The position numbers and the translations under genes were made by a program. This document shows positions 49,412 through 56,292 of a stretch of 56,292 nt of DNA, piece after piece. Where the stretch lies: positions 1-56,292 of the IMG/VR virus record IMGVR_UViG_3300025168_000103; one strand, given 5' to 3'. Source of the stretch: a virus. Each line of letters opens with the position of its first letter. The first letter of the stretch is position 1. The notes beneath the pieces are model-generated. The model was not told where the DNA came from. It searched no databases and was given only the letters and a program-made list of their open reading frames with translations.

Positions 49412-51706
49412 TTATTTTGTAACTTTATCCTTTGCTCTTAATTTATCCTCCATTGTAGTAGGAGACTCTCCAGTAAAACTATTTTTTTCTTTTTCAGAAT
49501 TACTAGTATCTTTATTTATTTCATGGTCAGCTAATTTTTTATTGAAATCTGCGTCTTGAGCTGAGTCATGTATATCTCTCTTGTCTTCAGACTGTAATGT
49601 TGCAACCGCCATTCTAGATTCAGCTTGTATTTCCGCCACTTGTATTTTAGTGTCGTTATCCATTTTCTTAAGCTCTGCTTCTGCTTGAAATTTAGCTTGG
49701 TCAGATTCTTGTTGAGCTTGCATTTGTTGCATAACTTGTTGTTGTTCTTCAGCCGCTTGTTCTTTCATTTTATCCATACCTTGTTCTAAAACTTTTTCTG
49801 CTTCAGTCATAGTATCTGCTTTAAGTACTTTTAAAATGTTAAGTAAGTCAATATTACCTGCTTGTAATGCAGATTGAGCTAATTGTTGTACTACTTGTTT
49901 CATAGCGTCGTCTTTACCACTATCCCCAACGTGAACACCATAATCTTGTAAAGCAACTGAAGGCATAATGTTTAAAAATTTATAAGCTCCATCTCCTAAT
50001 ATCATTGCTGCTTTTTTACCACCCGACCAAGCAATCTTCATATTATTACACAAACTTTCTAAAACTCTTTGTTTTACTTCTGCGTGTGAATAAAACCAAG
50101 ACTCTGTAATAGTTGATGATTGAACTACACTTCTTTGTACGTTACCTACATATTCATACTGTTCTACCGCACCTTCTCTTTGTCTAGTAACTCCAGAAAG
50201 TTGACCAGCCATATCTTCTAACATAATTTTTAGATTAATTAACTGTTGTACAGATTGTGATAATGTAAAATCAACTTGTTGAAATTGATTGAAACTACTC
50301 ATTTGACCACCTTCATCTTTTGAGTTAATAGGTATAATACCATCTGTCTTTAAATGATACAATACAGTTTGCATATCCATACCTACATTTGTTGGTATTT
50401 GTGACGTGTCATATACTACCGCTTTGCCACCAGAACGAGCCATAGCTAATTCTATTTGGTATATTACAATATTATATAACATCTGTGTATTAGCTAATAT
50501 ATCTACCATTGAGTTTGGATGTCCCGTAGTATTACCTTTTATACATCCAATATAAGACAAACTAGTTTTACCTGGGTCATCTACACTTCTAACTTGGTTG
50601 TCTCTTCTTTTAGCTTTTACTAATATTTTGCCACCAATTTTTGTAGCTTCCCATATGTCATCTACCCACTTAGTTTCTATAGTATCACCTTTTCTTTTTT
50701 TGTATGTGTCTCTTACCATTTTTCTAAATGGTCTATCTGGGTCATATTTATTAGGAGATATTTTAAACTTAATAGCTCTTAATGATTTCCATTCAGCTGT
50801 TACTATACGAATACGATTTTCTTTACCATGAGCACTATCCACCCATAGTAATTGATTATTATAATCACTCATATCTTGACCATAAGAATTTCTCATTTCA
50901 TCTAATAAAAGTAAATCATCTTTTGTTAAGTATTCTTTGAACTCGTCATTTATTTCATTAACAGATAACCATCTTTCTTCTCCCACCCAAGCTGCGTCAT
51001 CTAAATAATCAGAATGTACAGACGTATCATATATTACAGAACGTGGGTCTACCCTACGTGCGTGAGGGTCTCCGTTTACTATGTCTACTTTAAAAAATTC
51101 TTTACCAGTAACTAATAAATCTCTAAACCCTTCTTTAAATTTATCTTTTAAATTATATCTGTTTAACACATACTCTAGTCCGTCTTGTGCATTCTCCTCT
51201 ACCATTTCTCGGTAGTTATATTTCATATATATACCTATGTCATCTGGCACTGGCATTCCTTGACCTTCATCTGTTATAGGAGCTCCGTATGTTTCTTCAA
51301 AATCTTTATGTATATCTTCCAACAACGATTTCATTTCTATAGCAACCTTATGGTCCAACTTCCTTATTACAGCTTCTTTATTTATAGTAGACACCTTCAT
51401 GTCTATAGGTCTTTTTAATTCTTCACCAACTAATAAATCAATTTTAGGAGTAATAATAGGATAATTAACTAATCTTGCAGGATATGATAATCCGTATTGT
51501 TCAGTAATATAAGCGTAGTCACCCTGATTAATATTTCCATTGTATATTGAATAGTTATTGATGTCTCTTGTTCTTGAGTCTCCATATGAACTTTCGTTAT
51601 ATGACATATAACTAACTATTGAACCTAAAACAGAATTACACCATTCGTCATTCTTTTCTTTTTCTGATACCATCATTGATGGAAATGCACTGTACTCTTT
51701 ACTCAT
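49412..51706 (-). CDS. Portal protein
   Basis: This 764-residue protein directly follows TerL with a one-base gap. It has the composition and order of a phage portal: a helical N terminus, a region with RVDPRSVIYDTSV and DDAAWVGEERWLSVNEI typical of P22/crAss-type portals, a central stem region (SMVDILANTQMLYNIVIYQIELAMARSGG, SGVTRQREGAVEQYEYVGN), and a very long C-terminal helix rich in Gln, Glu and Ala (EQAAEEQQQVMQQMQAQQES) that resembles the barrel helix of podovirus portals. It would form the 12-subunit ring through which DNA enters and leaves the head. Confidence 0.8.
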   Translation of the reverse strand: MSKEYSAFPSMMVSEKEKNDEWCNSVLGSIVSYMSYNESSYGDSRTRDINNYSIYNGNINQGDYAYITEQYGLSYPARLVNYPIITPKIDLLVGEELKRPIDMKVSTINKEAVIRKLDHKVAIEMKSLLEDIHKDFEETYGAPITDEGQGMPVPDDIGIYMKYNYREMVEENAQDGLEYVLNRYNLKDKFKEGFRDLLVTGKEFFKVDIVNGDPHARRVDPRSVIYDTSVHSDYLDDAAWVGEERWLSVNEINDEFKEYLTKDDLLLLDEMRNSYGQDMSDYNNQLLWVDSAHGKENRIRIVTAEWKSLRAIKFKISPNKYDPDRPFRKMVRDTYKKRKGDTIETKWVDDIWEATKIGGKILVKAKRRDNQVRSVDDPGKTSLSYIGCIKGNTTGHPNSMVDILANTQMLYNIVIYQIELAMARSGGKAVVYDTSQIPTNVGMDMQTVLYHLKTDGIIPINSKDEGGQMSSFNQFQQVDFTLSQSVQQLINLKIMLEDMAGQLSGVTRQREGAVEQYEYVGNVQRSVVQSSTITESWFYSHAEVKQRVLESLCNNMKIAWSGGKKAAMILGDGAYKFLNIMPSVALQDYGVHVGDSGKDDAMKQVVQQLAQSALQAGNIDLLNILKVLKADTMTEAEKVLEQGMDKMKEQAAEEQQQVMQQMQAQQESDQAKFQAEAELKKMDNDTKIQVAEIQAESRMAVATLQSEDKRDIHDSAQDADFNKKLADHEINKDTSNSEKEKNSFTGESPTTMEDKLRAKDKVTK

Positions 51707-51707
51707 T

Positions 51708-53525
51708 TTAATTTAATTTAATTGGAGTACCATTATGACCCCTTGTATAATATTTTAGACCTATGTCTATTGACTCTTGCTTTTCTTCTACTCTCATTCT
51801 ATAATTATCTATATTATGTATTAAGCATATACCAAAAGCCATCGCTCGGTCAGTATTCTGTAATCCATAATTTGCTAATTCATCTATTAAATCTAAAAAC
51901 CAAATCTCTTTGATATTTTCTCTAATATAATCATCTATCAAATCTTCCAACAAAGTCTTCACTTGTTTGTTCATGTGAACACCGTATTGGTTTCTTGTTC
52001 TAGAGCCTGGATTATGAGCAGACTCTGGTTTTTCTTTTAAATATTTTAACGCATTCATACGTTTAAAATAATCTAATATACCTATCTTTGTATATTCTAC
52101 CAACATCTTACTGTTATAGTATACTGCTAATTTCAAACATCCGTCCCAAAAATCTTCTTTTTTCTTAGGTCTGTCTGTATATTCAGCGACAACATAATCG
52201 CTTGGTATATTTGTATTTGCAAATCTACGATAAATTATTGCACTTCCCAAAGAATCTGACGCTCCTGCTTCATCTTGGTCGTAAGAATCTATTCCTCCTA
52301 TGTCAATTCCTTTATATTCTGGCATTGGATGTGATAAAATTTTAAAGGGTCCAGCAGGATGTGGCCTCCACATAACCTTTAATTCTTGGTCATCATTTAG
52401 CACCCAGTCTAAATATCCTGACTGTATTTGATTCTTATAATCTTTACTTGCAAGTATTCTTGACCTTTGTGCATTAAGTAAGGATATGTCAAATCTACTT
52501 TCTTTAGTGTTTAAAAACGCTTCTTCAATTGTTAAGGGGTAGTTTTGTATATGTAAATTATAAGCTTCATTATCTCCAGACTTTCTAATTATTTCTCTAT
52601 CCTCACTAAGCTTGTCTTTAGCTCCATTAATATCCTCTACTCCTGTTTCTATATCAAAAAATCCATAGTAAGCTTTTGACGCTGGTATAAACATAGGTAT
52701 AAGATTATAAGCGTCGTGACTGTAATACATATCCATAAAATCTTTAGAAGCTTTAGATATATCACCACCTGTACCTCCAACAATAGGAACTCCAAATTGT
52801 ATATCACCATCCATGAAACACGCTTTAGATGACATGTATGCATTTTTCAAATGCTTAAATTCCCCCGCTTCTTCAAACACCATTAAAGAAGTTCTTTCTC
52901 CTTTAAATACCTCTGGATTATCCATTGTTCTACATATAATTGTAGATTGATATCCACCAATTTCCCACTTACCGTCTTTGTTTTTTTGTTTGTAGCCTGA
53001 ACGTAATATACCATCTGTGTCTTTTAATACTGAATGTTTAAAGTTAGGGTGTATACCATTTAATCCTTTTTTAGTTTTATCAAAGAATGCGTCAGCAGTT
53101 GCTTGTAATCCTGCCGCTACACCTATATCATTATATGGGAAGAATGTATATTCATGAGCAACCATACCAGAGTTCATATAAGAAAACCCTTTGTCCCTGG
53201 CTTTTATAACAATCATTCCCTTTCCTTCTTGTTTGCACGTTTCAAACAAATTAAAATATTCTCTATCCATCTCTCTATACCACGGATGTATTAAAGATTT
53301 TCTTCCACCTTTTTCTCCACTGTTACCTAGTATATAATAAAAATTTAAATAAAAATAATACTTACCAGATATCCAAGGCATACCTTTTGGTTTAAAACCA
53401 TTAATACATCTTTCTTGTTGCTCAGTCCACCACTCTTGATATGAAACAGAACCGTGTTCTAAATCAGGAAACCCTTTATTTGGTATAGGTCTATATCTTT
53501 GTGGGTCAAATTTAATCTTACCCAT
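51708..53525 (-). CDS. terL: Terminase large subunit
   Basis: This 605-residue protein is the DNA-packaging motor. A Walker A-like segment, KARDKGFSY (108-116), is preceded by GMIVI, and Walker B with the catalytic glutamate is SLMVFEEA (213-220). Motif SKASKDF and the coupling region follow. The C-terminal RNase H-like nuclease is marked by GIDIGGIDSYDQDEAG with D413 in the first metal site and by later acidic residues. Length and motif order fit TerL of crAss-like phages. It overlaps the small basic gene upstream by 8 bases and is followed by the portal gene. Confidence 0.9.
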   Translation of the reverse strand: MGKIKFDPQRYRPIPNKGFPDLEHGSVSYQEWWTEQQERCINGFKPKGMPWISGKYYFYLNFYYILGNSGEKGGRKSLIHPWYREMDREYFNLFETCKQEGKGMIVIKARDKGFSYMNSGMVAHEYTFFPYNDIGVAAGLQATADAFFDKTKKGLNGIHPNFKHSVLKDTDGILRSGYKQKNKDGKWEIGGYQSTIICRTMDNPEVFKGERTSLMVFEEAGEFKHLKNAYMSSKACFMDGDIQFGVPIVGGTGGDISKASKDFMDMYYSHDAYNLIPMFIPASKAYYGFFDIETGVEDINGAKDKLSEDREIIRKSGDNEAYNLHIQNYPLTIEEAFLNTKESRFDISLLNAQRSRILASKDYKNQIQSGYLDWVLNDDQELKVMWRPHPAGPFKILSHPMPEYKGIDIGGIDSYDQDEAGASDSLGSAIIYRRFANTNIPSDYVVAEYTDRPKKKEDFWDGCLKLAVYYNSKMLVEYTKIGILDYFKRMNALKYLKEKPESAHNPGSRTRNQYGVHMNKQVKTLLEDLIDDYIRENIKEIWFLDLIDELANYGLQNTDRAMAFGICLIHNIDNYRMRVEEKQESIDIGLKYYTRGHNGTPIKLN

Positions 53526-53808
53526 ATCTTAACCTTTTTGGTTTATCAAATCCAAATAAATTTTTACCTTTCATTTTATTAATTTCCTTACCCTCCATCC
53601 AATCTTTTAAATTTGTATTATAATTATCCAAAGCGTATTGATTGTATTCTTCTGCTCTTTCCCAATTATTTCTTTTGTAATGATAAGAGTATCGTCCTTT
53701 TAAGTATATAAGATTATTCTTTTTTTTAATCGTATTAGTTGTTCCTTTCCGATTGACTTCAATAGGTTTCTTTCTTAATCTTATAGGTTTTCTAATACTT
53801 TTATTCAT
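53518..53808 (-). CDS. Small basic protein upstream of TerL
   Basis: This 96-residue protein is extremely basic, with Lys and Arg making up about a third of its residues (RKPIRLRKKPIEVNRKG at the start, KGKNLFGFDKPKRLRYG at the end) around a short aromatic helix (ERAEEYNQYALDNY). It overlaps TerL by 8 bases and the upstream gene by one. DNA binding during packaging is a reasonable guess. It does not look like a typical terminase small subunit. Confidence 0.5.
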   Translation of the reverse strand: MNKSIRKPIRLRKKPIEVNRKGTTNTIKKKNNLIYLKGRYSYHYKRNNWERAEEYNQYALDNYNTNLKDWMEGKEINKMKGKNLFGFDKPKRLRYG

Positions 53809-54338
53809 TACATTTCTTTTATTTTTTTACGATTCTCTAAGAAAGATAACCCTTTGTTACCAGCGATTTTTTGTCTTTCTCCTCTTCTTTCAATAGAGTC
53901 TAATAAAGATTGCCTTGTCTTTAATATTTTTTCTACACCTATCATAAGTTTTTGTAATAACTCTGCATTTTCTTCATTTAAAAACATACCGTCAATCAGA
54001 TTCGTAAACTCATTAATCTTTTTATTAAAAGCTATAAGTTGTTCATCTAAAGGGTCAAACTGTAATTCTTTATACTTATTTGCCGCAACAATCATTTCTG
54101 GTTTTTTATATCCAGACCATGTATAGCTTTTGTATAAATCCATAGAAACAGCTTTTACTCTTTCTTTTTCTGTATAATGTCTATAGGGACTTTCGTAATC
54201 ATATACCATTGCAATCCACTTCATTGCGTATTGTCCTAGTTTTTCCGCATCTAAAACTGCTTTAAATTCTGGTACAAGAGTTACTCCATTATCACCTTTT
54301 ACTATGTCTCCCTTTTTATCTATTTGTAATAAATACAT
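53808..54338 (-). CDS. Helical protein next to TerL, possible small terminase
   Basis: This 176-residue protein is mostly helical, with EAVLDAEKLGQYAMKWIAMVYDYESPYRH-type sequence near residues 28-58 and a coiled-coil region around 110-150 (NEENAELLQKLMIGVEKILKTRQ). Its basic C terminus (KIAGNKGLSFLENRKKIKEM) could bind DNA. Position two genes upstream of TerL in the same operon makes a packaging role, for instance as the small terminase subunit, possible, but no helix-turn-helix is clear. I recall homologues beside TerL in other Bacteroidota phages; this could not be checked. Confidence 0.5.
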   Translation of the reverse strand: MYLLQIDKKGDIVKGDNGVTLVPEFKAVLDAEKLGQYAMKWIAMVYDYESPYRHYTEKERVKAVSMDLYKSYTWSGYKKPEMIVAANKYKELQFDPLDEQLIAFNKKINEFTNLIDGMFLNEENAELLQKLMIGVEKILKTRQSLLDSIERRGERQKIAGNKGLSFLENRKKIKEM

Positions 54339-54339
54339 A

Positions 54340-54603
54340 CTATAATGTTATGTGCATTAATTTAAAGGTATTTTTAAATTTTACTTTACTAGTTTTTTTT
54401 CTGTATAATTTATCTAAAGAATAGTTTGGGTTTTTACAAATTGAAACTTTATTATCTAAATATATAAAATTATTATCTTCTATTCTATCTATAAGTTTTT
54501 CTTCTTCTTTTAATAGTAAAAATATATCATCATAGTTTTTTTCTAAATAAAAAAAATTACCCTTCTTTATTATTTTTCCTTTTGCATTATTCATAATATT
54601 CAT
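54340..54603 (-). CDS. Small hypothetical protein, first gene of unit A
   Basis: Read from ATG at 54603, this is an 87-residue protein rich in Lys, Asn, Leu and Phe, with a helical central part (DDIFLLLKEEEKLIDRIED) and a basic end. No family is recognised. A longer reading from TTG at 54618 would begin inside the promoter motif and is rejected. The ATG lies only five bases after the predicted -7 element, so the mRNA may be leaderless or begin at the inner ATG at 54594. Confidence 0.5.
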   Translation of the reverse strand: MNIMNNAKGKIIKKGNFFYLEKNYDDIFLLLKEEEKLIDRIEDNNFIYLDNKVSICKNPNYSLDKLYRKKTSKVKFKNTFKLMHITL

Positions 54604-54607
54604 TTTA

Positions 54608-54615
54608 CAAATATA
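54608..54615 (-). promoter_or_regulatory. Predicted Bacteroidota-type promoter (-7 element)
   Basis: The minus strand reads AAATTTTGTATATTTGTAAAATG, with TATATTTG matching TAnnTTTG in the same AATT...TTTGTAAAA context as the other sites. It follows the terminator hairpin at 54649-54671 and would start the terminase-portal transcript. Its closeness to the start codon is unusual. Confidence 0.45.
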
Positions 54616-54648
54616 CAAAATTTATTTGTATAGTTTTAAAAAACAGAA

Positions 54649-54671
54649 AACCCCTTTTTGATAAAGAGGTT
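54649..54671 (-). terminator. Intrinsic terminator after the lysozyme-like gene
   Basis: On the minus strand AACCTCTTT pairs with AAAGGGGTT (one G-T wobble) around an ATCAA loop, followed directly by TTTTCTGTTTTTT. Stem, tight loop and T run together make this the best intrinsic terminator in the window. It lies 51 bases past the stop at 54722 and just upstream of the promoter for the terminase unit. Confidence 0.7.
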
Positions 54672-54721
54672 AACTGAATGAAAACATGGAAAGATAAAGA
54701 AGTTACAAAATTACAAAAAAA

Positions 54722-56287
54722 TTATTTATTATAAGGATTTATCATATTAAATATTTCTCCAGTTTTTTCTTTCACTTGATTATCGTATGCTATTTCGTCA
54801 ACTTCTTCTTTTGTAATTAATTGATTTTCATCATATATGCTGTAAGTCCCCCCGTCTTCATATCCGTAAAGATTAGACTCCGAAGGAGTCAATTTTTGGC
54901 CCATGTCTTGAGTGGGCGTAACATTCATCCCTTCCGTGGGAAGTACTTCTGTTTCTTCCGTGGGTAAAACTTTTGGCTCTACATAAGTGGCGTCATAATA
55001 TGTAAGTGATTTTTTGTCGCTAGAACCCTGATTTCCTAAATCATTCACATCTATAGTGTAATATTTTGTTTCATCATGTTCGTAATCTTCTCCTAAAGTT
55101 CCTAATGAATAGTTTAACTCTTTGTTCCATCTATTAAAAGTTGCGGATTCTTTTCCTGGATGAGAAACATCAGTTCTAACTCCTATTCCTCCTTGGTCGT
55201 CTACTATTTTATCAGTTTGATATATAACATTATGAAACTCTTCTGATGATAATTTACCATCATATTTATTCATTAAGTCTGCAATAGTAATTTGTAAAGC
55301 TCTTTTTGTAGAAGCGTTTTTATTTCTATCGATTGTTCTGTTGTCATCATCGTAATGAGAGTCTCCTGTAAAGTGTACTACAGAAGATAATACAGTAAAG
55401 TCTTCAAAGTTTGAAACTTTATTAAATAAGTCGGAATTATTATTATAATTCTTATCTACAGACTTACTGACAATCTCTGTTTGTGTTGTGTTACTAAATT
55501 TAATCTTTTCTACATATTCCTCAAGTTTATCATCATCCCAACCAAGGTCAGCTTTAATGGTCTTAATACTTTTACCAGTCATATCGTAATTGGTAAAACC
55601 TCCTTTTCCATCAGATTTTTTATATTGCAGTCCTTTTATAATAGATTTAGCGTCTTCCTTACTTATTCCGTGCTTTATTAAAGATTTTTCTGTTGTTACC
55701 GCTTTCACATCTATTCCCGAACCAAATGTAATTCCTGAACCATCAGTTACTAGATGTCCATATGGATGATATCCTTCAGTTTTTGAGAAATGTGTTAGTA
55801 AAGATTTTTGTTGTTCTGGTGTTAGTTTGTCAAAGCTTGTGTATTTAAAGTCTTCTTTAGTTACCGCTTTTTTTTTACCTCCGTCAAAATACATTTTACC
55901 TCCTTTTTTAAAAGAAGTAACTTTTGGAACTACAAGAGGGTGATTTATAGATTTACTTCCATACGGAGTTAATCCTTGATATCCACTTCCTGCTCCTCCT
56001 CCTCCAGATGCTAATGAATCGTCACCCATAAGAGAACCAGATTCTCCAGTTAAAAGGTTACCATCATCACCCATTGCTCTATTATAAGGCTGGAATTGAC
56101 GTGGTGTACCCATTCCTCCATCTCCACCATCAACCGCAGTAAACCATTGTGGAACTAATTGACCACTACCTGTACCTCCTTCTACATATTCAGGAACTTT
56201 ACCTCCACCATAATATTTATTATAAGCATTATCAGGATTTGCTAATACTTCAGGTACGTGTTTAAACTTACCTATCATTTCTATCAT
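54722..56287 (-). CDS. Lysozyme-like (pesticin/T4-type) protein, possibly partial
   Basis: The first ~140 residues of this 521-residue reading are Gly/Ser/Asp-rich and end in a basic GGKMYFDGGKKK segment. From about 150 to 400 the sequence fits a glycoside hydrolase muramidase of the pesticin/T4 lysozyme type: THFSKTEGY with E171 as the general acid, then GSGITFGSGIDV with T187 and D193 spaced six apart, as in pesticin. The C-terminal part is polar and Glu/Thr/Pro-rich. A lytic enzyme carried in or on the virion, near the packaging genes, is inferred. ATG at 56287 is only five bases from the window edge, so the real start may lie outside. Confidence 0.65.
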   Translation of the reverse strand: MIEMIGKFKHVPEVLANPDNAYNKYYGGGKVPEYVEGGTGSGQLVPQWFTAVDGGDGGMGTPRQFQPYNRAMGDDGNLLTGESGSLMGDDSLASGGGGAGSGYQGLTPYGSKSINHPLVVPKVTSFKKGGKMYFDGGKKKAVTKEDFKYTSFDKLTPEQQKSLLTHFSKTEGYHPYGHLVTDGSGITFGSGIDVKAVTTEKSLIKHGISKEDAKSIIKGLQYKKSDGKGGFTNYDMTGKSIKTIKADLGWDDDKLEEYVEKIKFSNTTQTEIVSKSVDKNYNNNSDLFNKVSNFEDFTVLSSVVHFTGDSHYDDDNRTIDRNKNASTKRALQITIADLMNKYDGKLSSEEFHNVIYQTDKIVDDQGGIGVRTDVSHPGKESATFNRWNKELNYSLGTLGEDYEHDETKYYTIDVNDLGNQGSSDKKSLTYYDATYVEPKVLPTEETEVLPTEGMNVTPTQDMGQKLTPSESNLYGYEDGGTYSIYDENQLITKEEVDEIAYDNQVKEKTGEIFNMINPYNK

Positions 56288-56292
56288 ATCTT

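Noticed and set aside
54604-54618. TTG start at 54618 for the first gene of the terminase unit
   Set aside because: The added five codons lie inside the promoter motif; an ATG follows at 54603.
1-56292. tRNA genes, integrase, attachment sites or insertion sequences
   Set aside because: Gaps between genes are all under about 120 bases, none folds as a tRNA by eye, and no recombinase or transposase motif was seen.

Overview
The window is about 56 kb of a strongly AT-rich tailed-phage genome that most resembles a marine crAss-like (Crassvirales-type) podovirus infecting a member of the Bacteroidota, probably a flavobacterium. Four things point there. Gene order is terminase, portal, scaffold, capsid, ring proteins, a 2001-residue muzzle-type tail protein, cargo proteins and then a giant protein. 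The 3969-residue giant protein carries the DxDGD catalytic loop of the virion RNA polymerase known from crAss-like phages. Genes lack Shine-Dalgarno sites and sit behind Bacteroidota-type TAnnTTTG promoters. One exported protein carries the GCTD...DDGSC repeats and a C-terminal signal like those of flavobacterial type IX secretion (T9SS) cargo. The family assignments are made by eye from motifs and order; no database search was possible.

Left end (1-2826, plus strand): a tightly overlapping run of small accessory genes. These are the tail of a small basic protein, a DUF3310 protein, a tiny membrane protein, a radical SAM protein like spore photoproduct lyase, an adenine methyltransferase and three small unknowns. 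It meets the minus-strand block at 2823-2826, where both stop codons lie in one palindrome. A metallophosphoesterase (2823-4106) is the last minus-strand gene.

Right end to left (minus strand): after a lysozyme-like protein (54722-56287) and a terminator, four transcription units can be proposed from matching promoter motifs. Unit A (promoter 54608-54615) has small genes, TerL and portal. Unit B (promoter 49400-49407) has scaffold, major capsid protein, two small head proteins separated by GC-rich hairpins, and the first ring-like protein; it ends in tandem hairpins at 44079-44135. Unit C (promoter 44049-44056) has ring/connector proteins, the muzzle-type protein, three cargo/ejection proteins (one with an M15 peptidase motif and two SPOR domains) and the giant virion RNA polymerase. 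Unit D (promoter 15495-15502) runs from 15472 to 5633. It holds small membrane proteins, a cysteine-less thioredoxin-like protein, the T9SS-type repeat protein, a LamG-like protein, an outer-membrane barrel, a nuclease, two Cys-rich paralogues, and a holin next to an L,D-transpeptidase-like lysis enzyme. A last short unit (promoter 5628-5635) makes three small proteins, two of them paralogous and probably virion components, and ends in a hairpin at 4175-4197.

The most unusual part is unit D. It combines a lysis cassette with at least three proteins bearing signal peptides that look built for the host envelope or cell surface: a predicted T9SS cargo with 17 Cys-paired repeats, a beta-barrel, and a redox-dead thioredoxin. 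I infer a phage programme for remodelling the host envelope or surface late in infection, but the sequence alone cannot say whether these proteins act in the host or in the virion. No tRNA, integrase, CRISPR array or insertion sequence was seen, and no gene-free stretch exceeds about 120 bases.
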